Shown one piece after another: positions 34,350 through 43,755 of a stretch of 64,000 nucleotides of DNA (position 1 is its first letter; every line of letters starts with the position of its first letter). Under the pieces are notes generated by a model that saw only the letters and a list, made by a program, of their open reading frames with translations, did no database searches and was not told where the DNA came from. Origin of the DNA: Chitinophagales bacterium (lineage in GTDB: Bacteria; Bacteroidota; Bacteroidia; Chitinophagales; Saprospiraceae); assembly GCA_013298955.1 (NCBI GenBank), contig JAAFJT010000010.1, positions 1 through 64,000 of the forward strand, given 5' to 3'. A program made the position numbers and the translations under genes.

Positions 34350-36050
34350 CTAATCTGCATCTGGTTTCAGGTTAAATTTGACCGCAAATTCGCGGACTAA
34401 GGGATTGATTTTCATCATTTCCATTAAAATCCCTCTCGGAGAAATCAGTTTGGTCGGTACTTCCACGATTTCGACTTTGGGCGCGAGTGATTCATCATAT
34501 AAAACCATAATATTTAAAAACGCATCAGACAATTCTGTTTTCAAAAAATCCAATAATTTCAAACCTTCTGTTTGCAATATCGTCACCGAAACGTTAGAAC
34601 CCAATTTGGCAACTATTTTTTTGCCTTCCAAAGCCAATTTTGCGGCATTCATAGCCGATTTGGTGGATTCAGAAGGCATTTGTTCGCCATATTTTTGCCA
34701 AGCTGACATTAAATTTTCAAAATTTAATTTTGAAACAACGCTCGCTTTTGCTTTTTCTTCCATTTCAATGGCTTTTTCTGCTGCTTCAATACTTAAAATC
34801 ATCGGCGCGAGTACAGGCAAAGTCCCTTTTGTAATCCCTTTTTCGGTTGTTAAAACGGGGTTTGTCCCTCCATTTTCACCTATTTTAAGGCTTTTTTCAC
34901 CACTTATGCTTCCGTTAGGCGTTTTTTTTTCAAGGGCAGCCCGCAAACTATCAGTCATTCGGTGAATATAAGTCATTTTAATCAGACTCATTTCTACATG
35001 CAGTCGTTTATTCCGCGCCGTTTTGTAATGAATATCACAATCATTGCAAAGATTCAACGCCGTCAACAACAACGCTAACGATGATAAAACCGATTGTTGC
35101 CGATACCTTTCGCGCAAATTGCCGCCCGCTTCCAACAATTCAAGGGTTTGCACATCTTTGGCAACCAATAATTGTCGCAAATGTTCGGCTAAACCAGTGA
35201 TAAACAAATCCGCGTCAAAGCCTTTTTTCAAAATATCATCGAAAATCAACAAGATTTTCGCCATATCTTCCGCCAATAACGCATCGACCGTCTTGAAAAA
35301 GTAATCGTAATCCAACACATTCAGATTTTCAATCACATCCGTATAAGTGACTTTTTTGCCACCCGCACTCACGATTCGGTCAAAAATACTCAATGCATCC
35401 CGCAACGCGCCATCCGCTTTTTGGGCAATGATGTGCAATGCGTCGGGTTCGGCTACGATACCTTCTTTCAAACAAATTTTTTGTAAATGCGCTACCATAT
35501 CAGGGATTTGGATGCGCCGAAAATCAAAAATTTGGCAACGACTCAATATCGTCGGAATAATCTTATGTTTTTCCGTCGTAGCCAGAATAAAAATCGCATA
35601 CGAAGGCGGTTCTTCCAACGTTTTTAAAAACGCATTGAAAGCCGCCGTTGACAACATATGGACTTCATCTATAATAAAAATTTTATATTTACCTTGTTGC
35701 GGGGCGAAGCGAACTTGTTCCACGAGACCGCGAATATGTTCCACACTATTGTTGCTCGCCGCATCCAATTCCGTGATGTTGAAAGACGCATTTCGCTCGA
35801 AAGCCGTGCAGGAATCGCACTGCCCACAGGCTTCATAATCCGCATCTCGGTTCGTGCAGTTGAGGATTTTAGCCAAAATCCGCGCATTTGTCGTTTTTCC
35901 AACCCCTCTTGGACCACAAAACAGGAAAGCATGCGCCAGATGATCGCTTTGCAACGCATTTTTAAGCGTTTGCGAAACATGCGCTTGTCCGACAACATCC
36001 TTAAAGCGGGTCGGACGGTATTTTCGTGCCGATACAATAAATTGACTCAT
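34350..36050 (-). CDS. dnaX: DNA polymerase III subunit gamma/tau
   Basis: 566 residues of the clamp-loader ATPase. Walker A is GPRGVGKTTNARILA (about 46-60), the zinc-binding cysteines are in CTNRDADYEACGQCDSC, Walker B is IFIIDEVHML, and the arginine-finger SRC motif is ILSRCQIF. Domain III follows, then a less conserved tau-type tail (about 370-566) that would contact polymerase. The promoter box 36055-36062 ends five bases before the ATG, so the mRNA may be leaderless or nearly so. Confidence 0.95.
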   Translation of the reverse strand: MSQFIVSARKYRPTRFKDVVGQAHVSQTLKNALQSDHLAHAFLFCGPRGVGKTTNARILAKILNCTNRDADYEACGQCDSCTAFERNASFNITELDAASNNSVEHIRGLVEQVRFAPQQGKYKIFIIDEVHMLSTAAFNAFLKTLEEPPSYAIFILATTEKHKIIPTILSRCQIFDFRRIQIPDMVAHLQKICLKEGIVAEPDALHIIAQKADGALRDALSIFDRIVSAGGKKVTYTDVIENLNVLDYDYFFKTVDALLAEDMAKILLIFDDILKKGFDADLFITGLAEHLRQLLVAKDVQTLELLEAGGNLRERYRQQSVLSSLALLLTALNLCNDCDIHYKTARNKRLHVEMSLIKMTYIHRMTDSLRAALEKKTPNGSISGEKSLKIGENGGTNPVLTTEKGITKGTLPVLAPMILSIEAAEKAIEMEEKAKASVVSKLNFENLMSAWQKYGEQMPSESTKSAMNAAKLALEGKKIVAKLGSNVSVTILQTEGLKLLDFLKTELSDAFLNIMVLYDESLAPKVEIVEVPTKLISPRGILMEMMKINPLVREFAVKFNLKPDAD

Positions 36051-36054
36051 GCGG

Positions 36055-36062
36055 CAAATTTA
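36055..36062 (-). promoter_or_regulatory. -7 box abutting the dnaX start
   Basis: TAAATTTG on the minus strand, an exact match with only GCCGC between it and ATG. Confidence 0.6.
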
Positions 36063-36166
36063 CAACTTTCTAACCGAAAAATCCAATAAAGATTTGCCCA
36101 ATCAAAGCGGAGGCGATAGAAAATAAATTCTATCAGTACAGGTAAATCAATGAATCAGTTGATTTT

Positions 36167-39073
36167 TTATCCACCACCCTTATTTGTGGAAGCATATGCA
36201 TTTTCTAATTTTGCACGTAAAAACTGCCCTGTTAAGGATTCAGAGATTGTAATCAGTCCTTCGGGCGTGCCTTGATAGACCAAGTTGCCGCCCAAATCGC
36301 CGCCTTCGGGTCCTAAATCAATGACCCAATCGGCTGATTTTATCACTTCGCCATTGTGTTCTATCACTAAAACCGTATGTCCGCGCTCCACTAAGGCGTT
36401 GAACGAATCTAATAATTTTTTAATGTCATGGAAATGCAAACCCGTTGTGGGTTCATCAAAAAAGAAGAAAATCTTTTCTCGATTGCCCTCTTTGCCCAAA
36501 AATGACGCTAATTTCACGCGTTGCGCCTCTCCGCCCGAAAGCGTATTCGACGATTGCCCCAATTGAACATATCCTAAACCAACGTTATACAATGGTTTGA
36601 TTTTTTGAACAATGGCTTTTTCCGCACTGAAAAAATCTAAAGCCGCTTCAATGCTCAAATGCAAAATATCCGATATGTTTTTACCGTGATACGTGACTTC
36701 TAACACTTCTTGTTTGAAACGTTTGCCCTTACAATCTTCACATTCCAAATGAATATCCGCTAAAAACTGCATTTCCACCGTTTGTTCGCCTTCGCCTTTG
36801 CAAGATTCGCACCGACCGCCATCGACATTGAACGAAAAATGCGCAGGTGTGTAACCGCGTACTTTCGACAACGATTGTTTGGAAAACAAATCTCGAATTT
36901 CATCATACGCTTTCACATACGTCACAGGATTGGAACGCGATGATTTCCCAATCGGACTTTGACTAATCATTTCAATCGCCTTAATCGCTTGAATATCACC
37001 TGTCAAAGATTCAAAATTGCCTAATACGACATTCGCAGTCGGGTCTATTTGTTTTTGCAAAGCAGGATATAAAACCTGTTTTATCAAAGTCGTCTTTCCA
37101 GAACCCGATACGCCTGTCACCACCGTCAACGTGCCTAATGGAATTTTAATGCTTACATTTTTCAAATTATGCTGTTTTGCACCTGTCAAATATAACCAAT
37201 TTGGTGCTTTTCGGCGAAACGCAGGCACAGGGATTTGTCGCGTCCCATTCATATATTGGGTCGTCAAACTCTCGCTGGCTTCTGTAAATATCTTGTTATA
37301 CGCGCCTGCAAACACGACTTTGCCGCCATGAATGCCCGCTTCGGGACCCATATCGACCAAATAATCGGCATTTTTAATCATTTCCTCCTCATGTTCGACC
37401 ACAATCACGGTATTGCCCAAATCGCGCAAGGCTTTCAAAACGCTTATCAATCGCCCCGTATCTCGCGGATGCAGCCCGACACTCGGCTCATCCAACAAGT
37501 ACATACTACTCGTCAAATTGCTCCCAAGCGTCCGCGTCAACTGAATGCGTTGCGTTTCGCCCCCACTCAATGTCGAAGAAATACGGCTTAAATTCAAATA
37601 ATTCAACCCCAAATCCATCATAAATTTCAATCGCATTTCGATTTCACCTATCAATCGTTTGCCAATAGAAATATCATATTCAGAAAGTTTGATATTTTTA
37701 AAAAAATCATAAACCATTGATATAGGCATTTCTATCAACTCCGTAATCGATTTTTGTTCGATTTTAACTGCAATCGCTTCTTTGCGTAAGCGCAATCCAT
37801 TACAACTCGTACAAGCCACTTTGCCGCGATACCGCGCTATCATCACCCGATTTTGAATTTTATGCGGTTCGGATTCCAACATATTGAAAAAACTATCAAT
37901 AGATGAACCTCCATTTGAGTCGCCTTTCCACAACAACTCGCGTTGCGCATCCGTCAATTTTTCATACGGTTGATGCACTGGAAAATCATATAAATGCGCC
38001 CGATTAAGAAATAAATGGAGCCACATTTTCGATTTTTCGCCATTCCAACAGGCAACTGCGCCTTCAAAAACCGATTTGGAGGGGTCGGGAATCACTTTTG
38101 CCGCATCAATATTCATCGTTTTTCCATAACCTTCACAAACAGGACACGCGCCAAACGGATTATTATAATTGAACAATTGAGGAGTCGGCTCCAAAAAATC
38201 AATGCCATCCACTTCAAACCGATTGTTAAATGGGTGCATTTTCCCGCCCACCAAGTGAATCAAACAACTGCCATCGCCTTCTTCCAAAGCCGTTTGAACC
38301 GAATCCGCAATGCGTTTTTGATTTTCATCCTCCATTTTGACCACAAAACGGTCTATCAAAACTTGAATCGTTTCACCGCCAAAAAAGGATAATGGTTTTT
38401 GTATATCCAATGAAACCGCACTCGTTTTTGCCAAAATGCTTTCGATTTCAATCAAATTGCCTTGAAAAACGAGCCTCGAATACCCTTTTTTCAACAATAA
38501 ATCCAATTGCATTGCCAAAGTTCTATCCGCATAGCGAATCGGCAGTGGAATCAATAATTGGATTTTTGTACCAATAGGTTGTTCAAATACAAAATTGATA
38601 ATATCTGTAACTTCATGTTTTTTAACCAATTGTCCACTTGCCGTATAAGTTTTTCCAATCCGAGCATATAATAATCGCAAAAAATCATAGATTTCCGTCA
38701 TCGTTCCAACCGTAGAACGCGCATTGCCAGTCGTCACTTTTTGTTCGACGGCAATCGCAGGGCATAAACCAGTAATGGAATCCACTTCTGGTTTTTTCAT
38801 CCGCATTAAAAACTGTCGCGCATACGACGAAAGGCTTTCGACATACCGCCGCTGCCCTTCCGCGTAGAGCGTATCCATCGTAATCGACGATTTGCCACTG
38901 CCCGAAACGCCCGTCACCACCACCAATTGATTGCGCGGAATCCTTAAATCGACATTTTGAAGATTATTGCTACGCGCCCCTTTGATGAAAATATCGGCAG
39001 ATTTGCCATTTGGATTCAAAGGCGTGGCTTGCTCAATAGATAGGTTGGTTGTTCCTGCTGAATCTTGCTTCAT
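36167..39073 (-). CDS. uvrA: Excinuclease ABC subunit A
   Basis: The 968-residue damage-recognition ATPase of nucleotide excision repair. Two ABC modules are visible: Walker A GVSGSGKSS (about 55) and GVSGSGKTT (about 660), and signature motifs LSGGETQRIQL and LSGGEAQRVKL. Zinc modules show CPVCEGYGK, CTSCNGLR, CESCKGEGE and CEDCKGKR. Length is typical. The last 15 residues are a low-complexity tail. It follows the same strand as dnaX with a 116-base gap; no promoter was identified. uvrB and uvrC are not in the window. Confidence 0.97.
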   Translation of the reverse strand: MKQDSAGTTNLSIEQATPLNPNGKSADIFIKGARSNNLQNVDLRIPRNQLVVVTGVSGSGKSSITMDTLYAEGQRRYVESLSSYARQFLMRMKKPEVDSITGLCPAIAVEQKVTTGNARSTVGTMTEIYDFLRLLYARIGKTYTASGQLVKKHEVTDIINFVFEQPIGTKIQLLIPLPIRYADRTLAMQLDLLLKKGYSRLVFQGNLIEIESILAKTSAVSLDIQKPLSFFGGETIQVLIDRFVVKMEDENQKRIADSVQTALEEGDGSCLIHLVGGKMHPFNNRFEVDGIDFLEPTPQLFNYNNPFGACPVCEGYGKTMNIDAAKVIPDPSKSVFEGAVACWNGEKSKMWLHLFLNRAHLYDFPVHQPYEKLTDAQRELLWKGDSNGGSSIDSFFNMLESEPHKIQNRVMIARYRGKVACTSCNGLRLRKEAIAVKIEQKSITELIEMPISMVYDFFKNIKLSEYDISIGKRLIGEIEMRLKFMMDLGLNYLNLSRISSTLSGGETQRIQLTRTLGSNLTSSMYLLDEPSVGLHPRDTGRLISVLKALRDLGNTVIVVEHEEEMIKNADYLVDMGPEAGIHGGKVVFAGAYNKIFTEASESLTTQYMNGTRQIPVPAFRRKAPNWLYLTGAKQHNLKNVSIKIPLGTLTVVTGVSGSGKTTLIKQVLYPALQKQIDPTANVVLGNFESLTGDIQAIKAIEMISQSPIGKSSRSNPVTYVKAYDEIRDLFSKQSLSKVRGYTPAHFSFNVDGGRCESCKGEGEQTVEMQFLADIHLECEDCKGKRFKQEVLEVTYHGKNISDILHLSIEAALDFFSAEKAIVQKIKPLYNVGLGYVQLGQSSNTLSGGEAQRVKLASFLGKEGNREKIFFFFDEPTTGLHFHDIKKLLDSFNALVERGHTVLVIEHNGEVIKSADWVIDLGPEGGDLGGNLVYQGTPEGLITISESLTGQFLRAKLENAYASTNKGGG

Positions 39074-39163
39074 ATTTTGCTTAGTTGATACTTTTAGTTG
39101 AATTAAAAATCATTGGCGTTAAAAAGATTTGATTTTAATAACATAATTTGTTTTTAATCCAAT

Positions 39164-39937
39164 TTAAATGCCTTTAAAAGTCGGAATCCGTTTTTGTACA
39201 AACGCATTTACGCCTTCTTTATAATCTGCGGTACTCGCCGCTTCGCCTTGCCATTGCGTTTCAAGCGACAATTGCGTTTTAAAATCATTTGTAAAAGATT
39301 GGTTTAAAGCACGTTTGATAAGCCCCAATGCTTTGGTAGGCATTTGCGCCAAGTGTGCCGCTTGCTGTTCGACCGTTGCAACAAAGGCAGCATCTGGAAC
39401 CCATTTGTAAATCATCCCCATTTTTTCAGCCGCTTGCGCCGATACTTTTTCGCCCGTCATCATCAATGCCGCCGCTTTTTGCCAACCTATCAAACGAGGT
39501 AATATATACGTCCCGCCATTATCAGGAATCAACCCAATTTTGGAAAAGGCTTGGATGAAACTCGCCGACTCTGCTGCTATGACCAAATCGCAGGCTAAGG
39601 CAATATTCGCACCCGCGCCCGCCGCTACGCCATTGACTGCGGCGATGACAGGTTTCTCTAATGCCCTGATTTTCAACACAATAGGATTATAACCATCATC
39701 TAAAATTTGTTGAAAAGTGGGCGGATTGTCTCCTGTAATTTCGCCTAAATCCTGTCCTGCACAAAACGCTCTGCCCGCACCTGTCAACACAATGCACCGA
39801 ATATCGGCATCTTGCGCACAATCGTCTAAGGCTTTTTGCATCGCCTGACAAAGACTGACGTTAAAAGCATTGAACGATTTGGGGCGATTGAAAGTCAATG
39901 TCGCAATATGATGTTGCTTGGTAACGATTAATTCCAT
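39164..39937 (-). CDS. Enoyl-CoA hydratase/isomerase family protein (PaaG-like)
   Basis: 257 residues of the crotonase fold. The oxyanion-hole segments are AFCAGQDLGE (about 60) and GVAAGAGANIAL (about 105). The catalytic-region IPDNGGTYILPRLIG resembles PaaG/PaaB of the aerobic phenylacetate pathway more than classical enoyl-CoA hydratase, which has EVTLG-type residues. No paa neighbours are present, so the substrate is undetermined. It ends in a helical tail. Followed on its strand by uvrA, 90 bases on. Confidence 0.82.
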   Translation of the reverse strand: MELIVTKQHHIATLTFNRPKSFNAFNVSLCQAMQKALDDCAQDADIRCIVLTGAGRAFCAGQDLGEITGDNPPTFQQILDDGYNPIVLKIRALEKPVIAAVNGVAAGAGANIALACDLVIAAESASFIQAFSKIGLIPDNGGTYILPRLIGWQKAAALMMTGEKVSAQAAEKMGMIYKWVPDAAFVATVEQQAAHLAQMPTKALGLIKRALNQSFTNDFKTQLSLETQWQGEAASTADYKEGVNAFVQKRIPTFKGI

Positions 39938-39961
39938 TTTTTATCTTTTTGTAATTTTTTC

Positions 39962-40280
39962 AACACATAGGGCATATAGATTCCATAGGAAACATAGGGG
40001 CAATCTTTATAGGTGTACTTCCAGCAATTTCCGCTTTGAAAAAGGGTCGATACAATTGGAACGCGGATGACGCGGATTAGGCGGATTTTCACGGATTTTT
40101 TTCGATTCAATTGAAATTTTATTTTTGAATAAGCATAAAAAATTAAATAAAATTTTGTATAAAATAAAAAATCCGTGAAAATCCGCCCAATCCGCGTCAT
40201 CCGCGTTCCAATTGTATCAACTTTTTCCAAAGCGGAAATTGCGCCTATGTGCCCTATGAAATCTATATGTCCTATGTGTT
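39962..40280. repeat. Nested inverted repeat of about 320 bases
   Basis: The outer arms are built of AACACATAGGGCATATAGAT-type repeats plus TTTCCGCTTTG. The inner arms (40051-40104 and about 40168-40217) carry GATACAATTGGAACGCGGAT followed by GACGCGGATTAGG. The inner part is the family seen at 33764-33907 and 21569-21684. The minus frame reported across it is not a gene. Confidence 0.8.
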
Positions 40281-40288
40281 ATAAAATT

Positions 40289-40714
40289 TTAATGTGTCAT
40301 TGCCGGTACTAAGGTAGCAGTTAATGTAATTTCCGTTTTCAATAATTTTGAAATCGGACAATTGGTTTTAGCATCTTCCGCCGCTTTTGCAAATTGTTCT
40401 GCCGAAATTGTAGGAACAGTTGCCTTTACCGTGAGGTGAATATTCGGAATTTCGCCATTCAAAAAAGTCACAACGGACTTTGCATCTATATGATCCGCCG
40501 TGAAACCTGCTTCGTTTAACACAAAACTCAATTTCATGCTGAAACAACCTGCATGTGCTGCGGCAATCAATTCTTCAGGATTCGTACCTTTGCCATCTGC
40601 AAAACGAGCGTTGAACGAGTTTGCAACATTGTGTAAAACACCGCTTTGCGTCGAAATGGTTCCTTTGCCTTCTTTGCCTGTGCCTTTCCATTGGGCAGTC
40701 GCGCTTCTTTTCAT
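40289..40714 (-). CDS. OsmC-family peroxiredoxin
   Basis: 141 residues. The two redox cysteines are in AAAHAGCFSM (about 57) and NCPISKLL (about 119), the positions found in OsmC/Ohr thiol peroxidases that reduce organic hydroperoxides. The arrangement (KGTISTQSGVL, NPEELIAAAHAGC) is closer to OsmC than to Ohr. Cytoplasmic. Its own transcription unit; a nested repeat lies beyond the stop. Confidence 0.92.
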   Translation of the reverse strand: MKRSATAQWKGTGKEGKGTISTQSGVLHNVANSFNARFADGKGTNPEELIAAAHAGCFSMKLSFVLNEAGFTADHIDAKSVVTFLNGEIPNIHLTVKATVPTISAEQFAKAAEDAKTNCPISKLLKTEITLTATLVPAMTH

Positions 40715-40794
40715 TGGTCAATTTTTTTTTGTTTAAGAATGGATTTTTAAACCCTTTTAACAAGAAAAACAGTAGTTGGTTCAAAAAAAAATGA

Positions 40795-40961
40795 CAACAT
40801 AGGGAACATCGGTTTCATAGGAGACATAGAGGCATTCTTTATTTGATTTGTTCATTTGGGGATTTAAACCTTAAAAATACCATAGATTGAACCGAAAAAA
40901 CAAAGAATAGCTATAAAAATGAACCCTATGTGTCCTATGAACCCTATGTTCCCTATGTGTT
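40795..40961. repeat. CATAGGGAACATAGG inverted repeat
   Basis: The left arm (ACATAGGGAACATCGGTTTC, ATAGGAGACATAG) and right arm (CTATGTGTCCTATGAACC, CTATGTTCCCTATGTGTT) pair with mismatches around an AT-rich centre. The motif is shared with the outer arms at 39962-40280 and with 57711-57862. The rest of the spacer to 41085 shows no gene. Confidence 0.7.
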
Positions 40962-41085
40962 AAAATAATTAAAAAAAACAAATTGTGACATATTATAAAT
41001 GCAATATTTACATTTTTGGCTTCGTTATTGTATTGATAATCAATAATTTTTTAATCGGATTGAAACAAACTTTTGAATGACAGTA

Positions 41086-41613
41086 ATGAAACTATTTCCT
41101 ATTTTTTTGTGTAGTGCTTTATTAGCCACTTCATGTGCGCCTGCGATTCGGCAAGTCGGCACGATTAATATGATGTCCACTCGGAATGTGGATGCCAATT
41201 TGAAATACAAACCGCTGAGTTCCTACATTGGCGGTAGTGTTACCGAATTGAAAAAATCACGCGCTAAGACGATGGAAGATGCCATCACCCAAACGGTGAA
41301 ACGCGTTCCGGGCGGCGAGTTTTTAATGAATATTAAAGTGTATATGATTAAGAATCAATACTTTGCGGTCGAGGGCGATGTTTGGGGTTCTGCCGAAGCG
41401 CCGATTAGTTATCGCGGATTTAAGATAGGAGACCGTATTGCGTGGAAAAAAGGCGATAAGATTTTAAATGGCACGATTCAAGCGTTGAAAGATGATAAAA
41501 CGTGTTATGTCAAACAAGATGCTGAGAAAACAGGGGAAAAAGGGAAAGAAAAAATTAAAGTCGAGGAGAAAACCATCGAATTGGCTTATGAAATCCTTGT
41601 GAGAGCGAATTAA
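41086..41613 (+). CDS. Conserved Bacteroidota lipoprotein
   Basis: 175 residues from ATG 41086; another ATG nine bases upstream is possible. The lipobox LLATSC near residue 17 gives a lipoprotein. The mature part contains GTINMMSTRNVDANLKY, a pattern I recall from uncharacterised Bacteroidota lipoproteins, then a compact beta-rich region and a Lys/Glu-rich stretch (AEKTGEKGKEKIKVEEK). Function unknown. It appears to be a single-gene unit in a repeat-rich neighbourhood. Confidence 0.7.
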   Translation: MKLFPIFLCSALLATSCAPAIRQVGTINMMSTRNVDANLKYKPLSSYIGGSVTELKKSRAKTMEDAITQTVKRVPGGEFLMNIKVYMIKNQYFAVEGDVWGSAEAPISYRGFKIGDRIAWKKGDKILNGTIQALKDDKTCYVKQDAEKTGEKGKEKIKVEEKTIELAYEILVRAN

Positions 41614-41745
41614 TCCAGATGCAATTGCAACACAGATGACCAAAAGGCAGTTTTTAGGAGGCACGATGCCGCCTAATCATTGCCTTTTTTGACTTGGATT
41701 CACGCAGTCGTTTTTAAAACCAAAATATGATTTGGTAAAAGGCGT

Positions 41746-41777
41746 AGGTTTCGGAAACCTTCAAGGTTTCCGAAACT
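41746..41777. repeat. GTTTCGGAAAC-family palindrome
   Basis: AGGTTTCGGAAACCTT-c-AAGGTTTCCGAAACTT, one mismatch at the end. Same family as 3536-3564. Confidence 0.85.
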
Positions 41778-42313
41778 TATTCTCTCACATCCAACGAATC
41801 CAAAAAATCTAAGTCAAAAAAAAAGGTTTTAAAGTGCCATTGTTCTACAAATACACACATATAGATAGATTGATGTGTCACAGATTGAATAAAATTAACA
41901 GTTCACAATGTTAACGATTTTTAAATTTTTTTTTATATTTTTTTTATAACCTTACAATCCTCTTATTTAGGCATAATTAATTGTTCATAAATGAATTATA
42001 AAATGCAAAAAACTGCTTTTTATGGTTAATAACGTTAACAAAATGTAAATATTGCAACCTTTTTTTGTGCCTTTTCTACCTCTAAGCCGTCCAAAAGGTG
42101 ACTTCCAAATCAAGGTAGGCGAAAAAAAAATGCGCCTTTCTGAAAAAAACCTTGCAAACTTTGTCACAAAAAAAGTGACAATTAAGAAAAAGTTCCTTAA
42201 ATTTGTGACCAATAGGGGAGCAATCGCCGAAATACACGAATTTGTTTTTGCCGCGAAAAATTATATTCTATAATTACAACCGAAAAACGATTCAACCGTA
42301 TCAAGTTAAAAAA

Positions 42314-42321
42314 TATATTTG
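42314..42321 (+). promoter_or_regulatory. -7 box for the ECF sigma factor
   Basis: TATATTTG, an exact match 25 bases before the TTG start. A ribosome-binding-like AAGGA follows at 42338-42342. Confidence 0.65.
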
Positions 42322-42345
42322 TTCACTAAAGGTCATTAAGGAATT

Positions 42346-42927
42346 TTGCTGAGAAAACAAGCACCATCTGTGGAATTACCCGATGCCGATGTCATCCGGC
42401 GATACCTAAGTACGCAAGATCCTGCGTATTTTAGCATCCTTTACCGCAAATATGCTGGTAAGGTGTATGGCAAATGCCTCTCTATTCTGAAAGAAGAGGA
42501 GTTGGCACGAGACGCAATGCAAGAGATTTTTATGAAAATATTGTTAAATCTAAGTGCTTTTGGCGAGAAATCAATGTTTTCTACTTGGATTTATTCTATT
42601 ACGTATAATTATTGTATTGATATGATTCGACGCAAAAAGAAGGAGCAAACGTTGTTTACGGACGACATTGAACGCGCTCCGGATGTGGCAGAAGAGGAAA
42701 TTCCAGACGAATACCTCATGGAAATGGATGTCAAACAACTAAAAGTGGTGTTGGCAACCTTGCCTGAAGGCGATAGAGTCATCCTGCTGATGAAGTATCA
42801 AGATGAACGTTCGATTAAAGAAATCGCAGAAGCGTTGAAAAAAACGGAGAGTGCGATTAAAATGAAAATTAAGCGGGCTAAACAAAAAGCAGTTGAAATT
42901 TTTAAACAAAAATTTCCTGTAACGTAA
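42346..42927 (+). CDS. ECF-type RNA polymerase sigma factor
   Basis: 193 residues. Region 2 spans about 25-95 (AYFSILYRKYAGKVYGKCLS to FSTWIYSITYNYCIDMIRR, which contacts the -10). An acidic linker follows. Region 4 spans about 128-185 (LKVVLATLPEGDRVILL, ERSIKEIAEALKKTESAIKM). No ATG is in frame before the stop codon at 42337, so it starts at TTG 42346 (CTG 42349 possible). No classical anti-sigma factor is adjacent; two small proteins and an MscS-like channel follow on the same strand, and regulation by them is only a guess. Confidence 0.87.
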   Translation: MLRKQAPSVELPDADVIRRYLSTQDPAYFSILYRKYAGKVYGKCLSILKEEELARDAMQEIFMKILLNLSAFGEKSMFSTWIYSITYNYCIDMIRRKKKEQTLFTDDIERAPDVAEEEIPDEYLMEMDVKQLKVVLATLPEGDRVILLMKYQDERSIKEIAEALKKTESAIKMKIKRAKQKAVEIFKQKFPVT

Positions 42928-43012
42928 ATTAAACCGATGCCCTAAAAACAACTCAAACAACCGAAATGAATGGCTTTCAAAGTTTTATTCATTCAAAAAA
43001 AATTAAACTATC

Positions 43013-43270
43013 ATGAAACAGCAAGCAATTACTAAAAAAGAAAAGCAAGCAAATAGTTTCAAACAACTTGAAAAAGAATATGAAAAAGCGTTTTTCAAAA
43101 GAGAAAAAGCGCGAAAAGGGGAGTTTACTTTCCTTGATAAATTAGAAGATCAGTTCTGGGCTGCGGTCGAGGCGAAAAATATAGGGATTCAAACACCTGA
43201 CCAAGATTTTCAACGCAAACCTGCGGTGTATCCTATCGGTCATTTGATGGGCAACTCTATGATGGCGTAA
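43013..43270 (+). CDS. Small charged protein with NSFKxLE motif (twin 1)
   Basis: 85 residues, Lys/Glu-rich. The N-terminal helix ANSFKQLEKEYEKAFFKREK matches the next gene's start, NSFKLLEAEHEHEFFRIPE, at 9 of 14 core positions. The C-terminus ends in AVYPIGHLMGNSMMA. No signal peptide or membrane segment. It lies 85 bases after the sigma gene and 61 before twin 2. It could be an anti-sigma or adaptor peptide; nothing proves it. Confidence 0.6.
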   Translation: MKQQAITKKEKQANSFKQLEKEYEKAFFKREKARKGEFTFLDKLEDQFWAAVEAKNIGIQTPDQDFQRKPAVYPIGHLMGNSMMA

Positions 43271-43331
43271 ACAGATGGACAGCAAAGAACCCCAAGTAAA
43301 CCTTTTTTCAAAAACATAATATTGGTATTCA

Positions 43332-43643
43332 ATGAACTCGGAATTTAAAAAACCAAATAGTTTTAAACTATTAGAAGCGGAACATGAGCATGAATTTTTT
43401 CGGATTCCTGAAATGAGTACAAACGTCCGCTTTTTTGGGGCGCGCTCCCAATCAAAAGCGCAGGAGATGCACGAAAAAATTACGCGCTCATTGCGCATGT
43501 ATCAATCGACAGGCACTTTATTAGATGCTTTTTTTTCAGGCATGGTGAGTACGGCGATTGGAATGTCAGGCGGTAGTGCGCCGCACACAGGCGGTCGCAA
43601 AAAAGTGACCCCTGATATGGATATGACGGGCGCAGGTCGATAG
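43332..43643 (+). CDS. Small protein with NSFKxLE motif (twin 2)
   Basis: 103 residues. It shares the N-terminal NSFKLLEAEHEHEFF helix with twin 1, then differs: an amphipathic centre (KAQEMHEKITRSLRMYQSTG) and a Gly/Ser-rich end (GMSGGSAPHTGGRKKVTP). Soluble by appearance. It looks like a duplicate that has diverged. The MscS-like gene starts 112 bases downstream. Confidence 0.55.
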   Translation: MNSEFKKPNSFKLLEAEHEHEFFRIPEMSTNVRFFGARSQSKAQEMHEKITRSLRMYQSTGTLLDAFFSGMVSTAIGMSGGSAPHTGGRKKVTPDMDMTGAGR

Positions 43644-43755
43644 ACTTTTCACAAAATAGTGATAAAAAGGTATCATCACAAACAAAATCAATTTAAAATC
43701 AATTTAAAATTGAGTAAAAATCATACAAACAATACTCTGAAAGACCAATTCAAGC

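Larger units (their letters stand above)
41614..42345. other. Intergenic region with palindromes
   Basis: 730 bases without a convincing gene. It contains an AAAAGGCA...TGCCTTTTTT terminator-like pair (about 41640-41690), the GTTTCGGAAAC-family palindrome at 41746-41777, then AT-rich sequence. A 73-codon plus frame (42052-42273) has no family resemblance and overlaps the ECF promoter region, so it was left out. Confidence 0.55.

Noticed and set aside
39928-40230. 100-codon minus-strand frame
   Set aside because: It runs through both arms of the nested inverted repeat and reads as repeat translation (RMTRIGRIFTDF, KSVKIRLIRVIRV).
42052-42273. 73-codon plus-strand frame before the ECF gene
   Set aside because: Lys-rich, no family pattern and no promoter box.
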